A DNA stretch of 9,061 nt from NCBI GenBank assembly GCA_900549555.1, contig UROO01000081.1, positions 1-9,061 on the forward strand. The letters run 5' to 3'. The notes beneath the pieces are model-generated. The model saw only the letters and a program-made list of their open reading frames with translations. It had not been told where the DNA came from and did no database searches. How positions within the stretch are numbered: position 1 is the stretch's first letter; the number at the start of each line of letters is the position of its first letter. The translations under genes and the position numbers were made by a program. Below are positions 1-6,002 of the stretch, in pieces. Source of the DNA: an uncultured Collinsella sp. (GTDB lineage Bacteria > Actinomycetota > Coriobacteriia > Coriobacteriales > Coriobacteriaceae).

Positions 1-42
1 CCCTAGAGTTCGTCGGCAGCGTCAGATGTGTATAAGAGACAG
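1..42 (+). other. Nextera Read 1 adapter with i5 index (technical sequence)
   Basis: This is not genomic DNA. Positions 24-42 are the 19-base Tn5 mosaic end AGATGTGTATAAGAGACAG, and 10-23 are the Nextera Read 1 tail TCGTCGGCAGCGTC. Positions 2-9 read CCTAGAGT, which I recall as i5 index S516. Genomic sequence starts at 43. The adapter keeps the minus-strand reading frame of the first gene open and adds a false C-terminus (CLLYTSDAADEL) to its conceptual translation. Confidence 0.98.
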
Positions 43-2030
43 TTGTAGACGAGGCCTTCAAAGCCATCGTCGCCGTTGTTGCCGGTGCCCGCGACGACAG
101 ACGTTCCGAGCGGCGTGGCATCGGCGTCCAAAAGCGTGCGGCCGCCGTGGTTCTCGAATCCGACAAAGGGCTCGGGCGCCAGGTCGGTTTTGACGGCGAC
201 GTTGCCGATCAGACGGTCGGAGCCGCGTACGGTCTCGGCGGCAATGACGCCCAGGCCCTCGATGCGATTCTCGCCCATATAGTACGAACGGCCGAGCAGC
301 TGATAGCTGCCACAGATGGCAAGCAGTGTGCCGTCGCCCTCAACATAGGCTGCGACCTTGTCTTTTTGAGCGAGCAGTTCATGTGCAACCGCCAGCTGAT
401 CGCGATCGGAGCCGCCACCCATCATGACGATATCGGCGTCGGTCAGGTCGAGCACCTCGCCCATGTGGACCTCGTCCACGCGCACGGGAATGCCGCGCCA
501 GGCGCAGCGGCGCTCGAGCGCGATAACGTTGCCGCCGTCGCCGTAGAGGTTGAGCGCATCGGGATACAGGTAGACGATGCGCAACGGGCGCGAAAGCTCG
601 ACCGGCGCAATATCGGTGGGGACAGCGCTACCATCGGCGGGCGTTACGGCGCAGGAGACAACCGAGCTCGCATCGGCACCCTTAAGCTCGTCGAGCTCTT
701 TGACCAGCGGCGGGAAGGCCGTGTAGTTGGCGACGGCGTAGAAAGTGTCGCCGGCGGCCTCATCCGCCACGGCGCCAATTGCCTGCGCGACGTCCGAGAT
801 GATGGCGGCGTCGATGCCGGCGTACTTGAGACGTACCTGCATATCGTGTGCACGCGTGCCGCCGGCAAAGGCGACAAGCCCTGGGGTATCGGCGATACGC
901 TCGAAGTCGACGTCGTAGATCCAGGAGACATCGTGGCCGTCGGCACTGTTGTCGTTCAGGAAGAAAGCGCAGAGTCTGCCGCCCGCCGTCTTAATGGACT
1001 GGATCTGTCGATCGAAGCCCACGGGATTCTTGGCCAGGTTTGCCTCGACGGTGCGACCGGCAATATCCCAGCGGCCCATGCGTCCGCCGGCAGGCACGTA
1101 GGCATCGAGCGTGGGCTGCAGGTGCGCCGTATCCACGCCTAACTCATGTGCGGCAAAGAATGCGGCGGCAACGTTATAGACCATATATAAGCCGTTGTAG
1201 CGCGTGTCGATGTGCGCGGCTGGCGCGCTGGAATCAGATCCAAACACCAGGTCAAAACCATAGCCGTCGTGACTGAGCTTCACATTCGTCACGCTGCGGA
1301 CCAGTGCGGGGCGTGCCCAACCGCACGAGGGGCAATGGTAGGCGCCGAGTTGACCATACTGTACGTAGTCGTACTCCAACGGGGCGTTGCACTGCGAGCA
1401 AAAGCGCGAGTCGCTAATGCGGTCAGACTCGGTGTTAGTGGCGCCATCGATGCCAAAGGCAATACTCGCATTGGGAACGCGCGCGGCAATCGAGGCGCAC
1501 AGCGGGTCATCGGCGTTGTAGATGAGCGTCGTTGCCGGCGAAAGCTCCAACGCGTGGGCGATGACCTCCTGGGTGTGATCGATCTCGCCATAGCGATCCA
1601 GCTGGTCACGGAACAGGTTGAGCAGCACGAAGTGCGTCGGCTTGAGCTTGGGCAGGACGCGCACGGTGTAGAGCTCATCGCATTCAAAAACGCCCACGCG
1701 CTTGCCGCCGGCTCGCTTGAGGCCGCTGCGCGCCTCGAGCAGTGCGCCCACCACTCCCGGCTCCATGTTATTGCCGGCGCGGTTGCATACCACGGTGGCG
1801 CCACTGGCGGCAACGGCGTCGGCGATGAGGTTGGAGGTGGTGGTCTTACCGTTGGTGCCGGTAATCACCACGCTGCGGTCGACAAGACTCGCCAGGTCGC
1901 TCAGCAGATAGGGGTTGATTTTCATGGCGATACGGCCGGGGAGTACGCCGCCCTGGCGCTTGAGGATGGAGCGCAGCCCCCAGCGAGCGATATCGCTCGA
2001 GGTGCAGGCAAGAGATGAGCGGAGGTTCAT
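43..2030 (-). CDS. Fused MurT-GatD lipid II isoglutaminyl synthase, 3' end missing
   Basis: The family amidates the alpha-carboxyl of D-Glu in lipid II to D-isoglutamine in the cytoplasm, using ATP and glutamine. Residues 1-450 are MurT-like: P-loop GTNGKTTT at 58-65, a Cys4 zinc ribbon (C211, C214, C233, C236), and a C-terminal DUF1727 region with NDNSADGHDVSWIYD (359-373), which should carry the Asp that completes the GatD active site. After a linker (about 451-480), GatD begins near L483 with YPDALNLYGDGGN. It has the nucleophile Cys573 in LAICGSYQ, Arg606 in SDRLIGN and the GFENHGGRT block (624-632). MurT and GatD are usually two genes; here one frame covers both. ATG at 2030 is preceded by AGGA 8 bases upstream, and the N-terminus aligns with MurT from its first residues. 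Only 662 residues are genomic; the last GatD segment, including the expected TYLHG catalytic His, lies beyond the cut. It is the third gene of a run with the two TPR-like genes, 45 bases downstream of the nearer one. Confidence 0.93.
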
Positions 2031-2075
2031 GAAACCGTTCCTAACGTAAACGACATGGTCGGGTTGAGTGCGTCA

Positions 2076-3119
2076 CTAAAATCCGTAGCGGCGCGCAAAT
2101 TCCTGGGCAAGCTGCGACACGTCTTCGCAGGTATTGGCCCAGGGGGCAAAGTCGGGAGTGTCCGAGATAATGCCGTCCGCTTCCCAAACGGCCTGGTGCG
2201 AAAGATCCCAGGGATCGCGTGGCTCGGGCCGGCAGGGAAGGTACGGTGTCTGGTACATGGGATTCAGCAAGAAGAACGCGCCGCCCTCGCAGCGGTTAGC
2301 GAACTCACGCAGCGCACGCGCCGCCGGACGCATCTTGTTCGTTTTGAACAAGAGGATCGTGCGGGCGAGCAGGTACCAGGGGGAGTTCTCGAGTGCATCG
2401 GCCCCCACCTGTTCCTCGAGCTGGTGAGCCAGGGCAAAAAAGCCGTCTTGGTCTTCCAGCCGAGCGAGGGCGAGCAACACGGTGCCGGCAGCTCGGGTGG
2501 GATAGCCTTCCGCCTTAAGGACGCGGCGGGCATAGTTGGCAGCAGCGCGGTAGCGGGCGCTTGCCATGCACAGCTGCGAGATAGCCTCGAGCGTGTGGAG
2601 CCACCCGATAAGTGCCGGCTCGCTCACGGTGAGATCTGCCGCCGTCGCACCGTCCGTCAAAACCTTGTTGGCCCAGTAGTGTGGGGCCTCCATATCGAAC
2701 CCAGGCACGCTTTGTTGGAGGTAATCGGCCGTGGTCGCTTCGAGCTTCATCAGGTCGCCCAGGCAGGCGTCGACGGGCGTGTCGGCCAGGATGGTGGCGA
2801 GCAGCTGCGCGTCGACGGCCAGTGCATCGACGCGGACAATCTTGAGCAGCTCATCGCGCATGTCGTCGAACAGGCGATTGCGCGTCTGCTCGAATTCCTC
2901 GTCGCTGCCCATGTCCTCGATGCGATGGAGCTCGTCGAGCAGGTGGCGATGAACGCCGGCATAGGACAGCAGCGCCTGGGCATGCTCGGACTGCGCATAC
3001 TTTTGGGGATTCGCGCTCATGTCGTTATGGACAAGTTCGCGTGCTGCATCGGTGAGCTCGGGGTGCGATGCCAGATAGGTGCGCTCCAAGTAGGCGGGGA
3101 TGTAGACGCTCGGATCCAT
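2076..3119 (-). CDS. TPR-like helical repeat protein (second of a tandem pair)
   Basis: No named function is recognised. The 347-aa product has no signal peptide or membrane segment and is rich in Ala, Leu, Glu and Arg, as in an all-helical cytoplasmic protein. Residues 167-222 (LIGWLHTLEAI ... ASARYRAAANYARRVL ... LLALARLE) and 246-277 (SPWYLLARTILLF ... RPAARALREFANRC) have the paired-helix look of tetratricopeptide repeats. The same blocks occur in the same order in the upstream gene, so the two look like tandem paralogues. The ATG is certain: it overlaps the upstream stop codon in TAATG and is preceded by GGGAGGGG inside the 3' end of the upstream gene, which suggests translational coupling. 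The stop is TAG at 2076-2078. Position just ahead of murT-gatD suggests a link to cell-envelope synthesis, for example as a scaffold, but that is inference from neighbourhood only. The C-terminal tail (290-347) is rich in Pro, Trp and Asp and unlike its paralogue. Confidence 0.88.
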   Translation of the reverse strand: MDPSVYIPAYLERTYLASHPELTDAARELVHNDMSANPQKYAQSEHAQALLSYAGVHRHLLDELHRIEDMGSDEEFEQTRNRLFDDMRDELLKIVRVDALAVDAQLLATILADTPVDACLGDLMKLEATTADYLQQSVPGFDMEAPHYWANKVLTDGATAADLTVSEPALIGWLHTLEAISQLCMASARYRAAANYARRVLKAEGYPTRAAGTVLLALARLEDQDGFFALAHQLEEQVGADALENSPWYLLARTILLFKTNKMRPAARALREFANRCEGGAFFLLNPMYQTPYLPCRPEPRDPWDLSHQAVWEADGIISDTPDFAPWANTCEDVSQLAQEFARRYGF

Positions 3120-4195
3120 TAGAGGTCCCCTCCCTTAAATGGAAGCCCCTGCTCGGCTGCGCGTAGGATGCGCTCGTCGATCTGAGAACGCACGATGTCG
3201 TTGGTGGCGACCCAGGCGGCAAAGCTGGCGTTGTCGGGAGCGCCCAGGCCCTCCTGCAGTACCGGCGTTGCCTCGGACAGTGCAAGGACGAGCTCGTCGG
3301 TGGAGCCTGCGCCCACGTTGACGCGGGCATAGACGCCATCGGGAAACTCGGTTTGGAAATAGAGCGCCTCCGCCGCGTGCGGACACGAGCGCGCAAGGAT
3401 ACGCAGGTAGTGCTCGGCGCCCTCGTAGTCCAGCTCGCGCCAGGCTGCGCTCATCAGTGCGATGAGCGTCCACGGGTCCAAGTCGCGCTCCGCATCTTTG
3501 GGGCGGCGGCGCAGCGGGGTATTCGCGAGATAGGGTACGGAGTGGGCAGAGCGAAATCGTTTGAGCTCCTCGGCGGGGTATTCGAGCTTTGCCATGGCGA
3601 GCATCGCGGTGTGGCGGACACCGGCAGGATCGTTGGGGGCAAATTCCAGACTGCGGTTTGCGGCTTCGAGCGACATGCGATAGCGGCCGCTAATGAGGGC
3701 GCGCGATGCAAGAGCGGCAAGCCAGCGCAGGTAGGGGCGGCGCATAAGGTCGCCTGCGGCCTCGCGCTCGTAGGGGTCCTGCGCCGAGGCGATCTTGAGT
3801 GCCAGGTCATGCTCGACTTCATCGCGCTTGGACACCAGGTACTGTACGTATTCCTCGTTGGAGTCGGCGGTGAGGGCCGTCAACATGCGCTGGGCATCCC
3901 AGTTGGTCGGATCGAGTGCGGCGGCCTCGCGAAGCATGTTCTCGGCGGCGGTCTCTTCCTGCTCGGCTTGAGCATCGTCGGGGATAAAGGGGATGCGGTA
4001 GTCGACGGCCTCGACTACCTTGGCAATGAGGTGCCCGGCGCGGTCGCGATCGTGCACGATGAGCGGCGCGGGGTTGCGGGTGAATTGCTCCATCAGGCGC
4101 TCGACGGCGGCACCGTCGGTGAGCGGGATATTGTCGCGGCGCAAGGCCTCAAGAACGAGGCGATGGCAATCCTCTTGAATGGGATCGAATGCCAT
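3119..4195 (-). CDS. TPR-like helical repeat protein (first of a tandem pair)
   Basis: The 358-aa product has no recognised function, is predicted soluble and all-helical. TPR-like helix pairs are visible at 84-108 (ENMLREAAALDPTNWDAQRML), 155-206 (YLRWLAALASRALISGRYRM ... SLEFAPNDPAG ... MLAMAKLE) and 240-280 (DPWTLIALMSAAWRELDYEG then AEHYLRILARSCPHAAEALYF). The last two blocks match the downstream gene in order and spacing. The start is set at ATG 4195 because AAAGGAGG lies just upstream (4200-4207) and residues 2-10 (AFDPIQEDC) look like a natural N-terminus. An in-frame TTG at 4225 would add ten residues, but it has no ribosome binding site and would place this Shine-Dalgarno inside the coding sequence. 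The stop TAA overlaps the next ATG by one base. It appears to be the first gene of the minus-strand operon. Confidence 0.87.
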   Translation of the reverse strand: MAFDPIQEDCHRLVLEALRRDNIPLTDGAAVERLMEQFTRNPAPLIVHDRDRAGHLIAKVVEAVDYRIPFIPDDAQAEQEETAAENMLREAAALDPTNWDAQRMLTALTADSNEEYVQYLVSKRDEVEHDLALKIASAQDPYEREAAGDLMRRPYLRWLAALASRALISGRYRMSLEAANRSLEFAPNDPAGVRHTAMLAMAKLEYPAEELKRFRSAHSVPYLANTPLRRRPKDAERDLDPWTLIALMSAAWRELDYEGAEHYLRILARSCPHAAEALYFQTEFPDGVYARVNVGAGSTDELVLALSEATPVLQEGLGAPDNASFAAWVATNDIVRSQIDERILRAAEQGLPFKGGDL

Positions 4196-4199
4196 GGGG

Positions 4200-4207
4200 C
4201 CTCCTTT
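4200..4207 (-). promoter_or_regulatory. Ribosome binding site that fixes the start of the first TPR-like gene
   Basis: On the minus strand this reads AAAGGAGG, followed by CCCC and then ATG (4195-4193). The 4-base spacing is short, but the match to anti-16S is nearly full length, and the competing TTG at 4225 has nothing comparable upstream. Confidence 0.75.
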
Positions 4208-4232
4208 GCTGCGGTTAGGGTTCAAATGTCTC

Positions 4233-4239
4233 TATATAA
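4233..4239 (-). promoter_or_regulatory. Possible -10 element of the minus-strand operon
   Basis: The minus strand reads TTATATA here, the best -10-like match upstream of the first TPR-like gene. It would place transcription initiation near 4226, about 30 bases before the chosen ATG. No convincing -35 hexamer is seen 16-18 bases upstream, so the call is weak. Confidence 0.33.
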
Positions 4240-4362
4240 GGTTCTAGTTTACCCGCATGTGGCACACCGGGGGTACCGCACTTGGACTTGCACCTTTGCA
4301 CCACGAAGACGGATGTCGCACAAATGTCGGCACCTTGGACGGCCGAGTGGTATCACGGTGCC

Positions 4363-4405
4363 GCAAACGGTCGATTTTTGGCGGCGAACGGTGCATATTT
4401 TGGAG
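4363..4405 (+). repeat. Imperfect tandem direct repeat, two copies of 21-22 bases
   Basis: Copy 1 (4363-4383) and copy 2 (4384-4405) share the pattern GC[A/G]AACGGT..AT.TTTTGG.G. They differ by a few substitutions and one inserted A. The unit sits in non-coding DNA with no other tandem copies. It may be part of a dispersed intergenic element, but one window cannot show that. Confidence 0.6.
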
Positions 4406-4444
4406 GGGCGCAGTCCTGCCCGGGGTATGTAGTCAACCTTGATA

Positions 4445-4509
4445 AAACGTTTGCCCAGCTTGGGACAATAACCGCAACGCAAGAGGTTCCAAGGATAGAA
4501 AAAACGTTT
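4445..4509 (+). repeat. Nested inverted repeat with outer AAACGTTT palindromes
   Basis: Two identical self-complementary octamers, AAACGTTT, lie at 4445-4452 and 4502-4509 and can pair with each other. Inside them CTTGGGAC (4459-4466) can pair with GTTCCAAG (4486-4493) as 7 Watson-Crick pairs plus one G-U, around a 19-base loop. The result is a two-part stem separated by a 6/8-base internal loop. There is no U-tract, so it is not a typical terminator. It could be an RNA structure, a protein-binding pair of operators, or part of a small mobile repeat. Confidence 0.5.
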
Positions 4510-4552
4510 CATCATTGACGGCTTTAGGTGAATAACTGACCAACCAGAACGG

Positions 4553-4558
4553 TAAAAT
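4553..4558 (+). promoter_or_regulatory. Candidate -10 element for the alcohol dehydrogenase gene
   Basis: TAAAAT is the best -10-like hexamer upstream of the alcohol dehydrogenase. Initiation about seven bases downstream would fall at roughly 4565, exactly where the first leader stem-loop begins. No good -35 is seen (GAATAA or TGAATA at the expected distance), so the promoter may depend on an activator or the call may be wrong. Confidence 0.38.
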
Positions 4559-4564
4559 AGTGTT

Positions 4565-4694
4565 TGTCTGAGCGTTGAGACGTTTAGACATCGCGCATTG
4601 TCATCGCCGGCAACGCGCAAACGGTCCTAACGGAGCCAATCGGGTGCTCCGTTATATACGCAAGTCTAAGAGGGGCTTGTTTAGGAGGCACAGT
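4565..4694 (+). promoter_or_regulatory. Structured leader upstream of the alcohol dehydrogenase
   Basis: Three consecutive potential stem-loops precede the ribosome binding site. SL1 pairs 4565-4575 with 4580-4590: 11 base pairs including two G-U, with a UGAG tetraloop. SL2 pairs 4593-4600 with 4611-4618: 7 of 8 positions, one A-C mismatch. SL3 is a perfect 9-bp stem, TAACGGAGC (4628-4636) with GCTCCGTTA (4646-4654), with a 9-base loop. In addition TCCTAA (4625-4630) is complementary to TTAGGA (4681-4686), which overlaps the Shine-Dalgarno AGGAGG (4683-4688); that pairing would compete with the base of SL3. No known riboswitch class is recognised and no U-tract follows, so any control would more likely act on translation or mRNA stability. 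SL3 could instead be a DNA operator. Confidence 0.5.
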
Positions 4695-5918
4695 ATGGGA
4701 CGTTTTACCAATCCTCGCGATCTGTACTTTGGTGAGGGCGCTCGCCACGAGGTGAAGAACCTCAAGGGCAAGAAGGCCATCATCGTTTCTGGCGGCAGCT
4801 CTATGCGCCGCGGCGGGTTCCTGCAGGACGTCGAGAACGACCTTAAGGAAGGCGGTTTCGAGGTCAAGCTGTTCGAGGGCGTCGAGTCCGATCCCTCCAT
4901 CGAGACCGTCATGAAGGGCGCAGCCGCTATGCGCGACTTCGAGCCCGACTGGATTGTTGCTATCGGCGGCGGTTCGCCCATCGATGCCGCTAAGGCCATG
5001 TGGGTCTTCTACGAGTATCCCGAGGAGTCCTTCGATAACATCATTCAGCCGTTCAGCTTCCCTGAGCTGCGTCAGAAGGCTCATTTCTGCGCCATCTCCT
5101 CTACCTCCGGCACCGCTACCGAGGTCACCGCGTTCTCCGTCATTACCGACTACGCCAAGGGCATCAAGTACCCGCTGGCCGACTTCAACATCACCCCTGA
5201 TGTCGCCATCGTCGACCCCGAGCTCACCTACACCATGCCCGCCAAGCTGTGCGCTCACACCGGCATGGATGCTCTGACCCACTGCATGGAGGCCTACGTT
5301 TCCACCTGCGCCTCTATGTTCACCGACGCCAACGCTCTGCACGGCATCCGCGAGATCGTCGAGTGGCTGCCCAAGTCCTATGCTGGCGACCATGAGGCCC
5401 GTCAGCACATGCACGAGGCTCAGTGCATCGCCGGTATCGCCTTCTCCTCGGGTCTGCTCGGCATCGTTCACTCCATGGCTCACAAGACCGGTGCTGCCTT
5501 CGAGAACGGCCACATCATCCATGGTGCCGCTAACGCCATGTACCTGGGCAAGGTCATCCAGTGGAACTCCAAGGACCCGCGTGCTGCCGAGCGTTACGCT
5601 TACGTGGCCAAGGAGATCCTGCACCTTCCCGGCGAGACCAACGAGGAGCTCATCGCTGCGCTCGTCCAGAAGATCCGCGACCTCAACGACCAGCTCAACA
5701 TTCCGCAGTCCATCAAGGATTACGCGAATGGTGGCGTGAAGGTCGACGCCGAGAACCCGCAGATGGTTTCCGAGGAGGAGTTCCTCGCCAAGCTGCCCGA
5801 GATCGCCGCGAACGCCGAGACCGACGCCTGCACGCCCGAGAACCCGCGTGAGACCAAGGCTGCCGACTTCGAGAAGATCCTCAAGGCCTGCTACTACGAC
5901 ACCGACATCGATTTCTAA
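4695..5918 (+). CDS. Iron-containing alcohol dehydrogenase (class III)
   Basis: The 407-aa product is a cytoplasmic NAD(P)H-dependent enzyme that interconverts aldehydes and primary alcohols, the usual last step of ethanol or butanol fermentation. The N-terminal nucleotide-binding domain carries GGGSPIDAAK (91-100) and SSTSGTATEVTAFSVI (135-150). The all-helical metal domain supplies the expected ligands D192 and H196 (MDALTH), H259 (VHSMAH) and H276 (HGAANAM). The segment between the last two His is three residues longer than in FucO, and the sequence resembles the clostridial butanol/alcohol dehydrogenase branch. The start is ATG 4695 with AGGAGG six bases upstream; the frame runs open back to 4575, but the extra 40 residues are leader sequence. 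Codon choice is strongly biased (AAG, AAC, GAG, GGC, CGT/CGC), more so than in the other genes here, suggesting high expression. The true substrate cannot be read from sequence. A terminator follows directly. Confidence 0.95.
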   Translation: MGRFTNPRDLYFGEGARHEVKNLKGKKAIIVSGGSSMRRGGFLQDVENDLKEGGFEVKLFEGVESDPSIETVMKGAAAMRDFEPDWIVAIGGGSPIDAAKAMWVFYEYPEESFDNIIQPFSFPELRQKAHFCAISSTSGTATEVTAFSVITDYAKGIKYPLADFNITPDVAIVDPELTYTMPAKLCAHTGMDALTHCMEAYVSTCASMFTDANALHGIREIVEWLPKSYAGDHEARQHMHEAQCIAGIAFSSGLLGIVHSMAHKTGAAFENGHIIHGAANAMYLGKVIQWNSKDPRAAERYAYVAKEILHLPGETNEELIAALVQKIRDLNDQLNIPQSIKDYANGGVKVDAENPQMVSEEEFLAKLPEIAANAETDACTPENPRETKAADFEKILKACYYDTDIDF

Positions 5919-5940
5919 TCGACTCTTGTTATCGTAACGA

Positions 5941-5979
5941 GGGGCTCCGCACGTATCCGTACGGAGCCCCTTTCTTTTT
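5941..5979 (+). terminator. Intrinsic terminator after the alcohol dehydrogenase
   Basis: GGGGCTCCG (5941-5949) pairs perfectly with CGGAGCCCC (5962-5970). The stem continues after one C-A mismatch with ACG/CGT around a TATC loop. The T-rich run TTTCTTTTT (5971-5979) follows. It lies 22 bases after the stop codon and ends only 23 bases before the next start codon. Confidence 0.93.
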
Positions 5980-6002
5980 ACTTATTAGAGAATGGGATAA
6001 AA

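Larger units (their letters stand above)
4196..4694. other. Intergenic region between divergent transcription units
   Basis: About 500 bases without a supported gene. From left to right it holds the ribosome binding site and possible -10 of the minus-strand operon, two TTGCACC boxes (4288-4294, 4296-4302), a 7-base inverted repeat (CGGCACC 4328-4334 with GGTGCCG 4357-4363), an imperfect tandem repeat, a nested inverted repeat, a possible plus-strand -10, and a leader with several stem-loops. Two short open frames cross it (plus 4324-4518, 64 aa; minus 4249-4620, up to 123 aa), but neither has a ribosome binding site or a recognisable domain. It is locally more A/T-rich than the flanking genes. 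Confidence 0.7.

Noticed and set aside
3..44. Extension of the fused MurT-GatD frame to position 3 (residues 663-675)
   Set aside because: Residues 664-675 are encoded by the Nextera adapter and residue 663 by one adapter base; the native protein continues differently.
147..1142. 331-aa plus-strand open frame (and another at 1212-2018) opposite murT-gatD
   Set aside because: They are antisense to a gene with clear conserved motifs, have no recognisable domain, and arise from the G/C-rich third positions of the true gene.
2055..3122. 355-aa plus-strand open frame opposite the second TPR-like gene
   Set aside because: The minus-strand frame has a coupled start with a good ribosome binding site and a paralogue next door; the plus frame shows no domain and no ribosome binding site.
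4195..4225. Longer first TPR-like protein starting at TTG 4225
   Set aside because: There is no Shine-Dalgarno upstream of the TTG, and the ten extra residues are translated ribosome-binding-site sequence; ATG 4195 has AAAGGAGG.
3353..4432. 359-aa plus-strand open frame opposite the first TPR-like gene
   Set aside because: It is antisense to a better-supported gene, runs through the minus-strand ribosome binding site and promoter region, and shows no recognisable motif.
4324..4518. 64-aa plus-strand open frame in the intergenic region
   Set aside because: It has no Shine-Dalgarno and no homology I recognise; its internal repetition comes from a DNA-level tandem repeat.
4249..4620. 123-aa minus-strand open frame with a Cys-rich tail in the intergenic region
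   Set aside because: There is no ribosome binding site before its ATGs at 4620, 4515 or 4512, no known domain, and it overlaps several inverted and direct repeats. A small protein is not excluded but cannot be supported.
4575..4694. Forty-residue N-terminal extension of the alcohol dehydrogenase
   Set aside because: The extension is leader sequence with stem-loops; family alignment and AGGAGG place the start at 4695.
5928..5938. GTTATCGTAAC mini-palindrome before the terminator
   Set aside because: A 4-bp stem with a 3-base loop is too short to mean anything alone.
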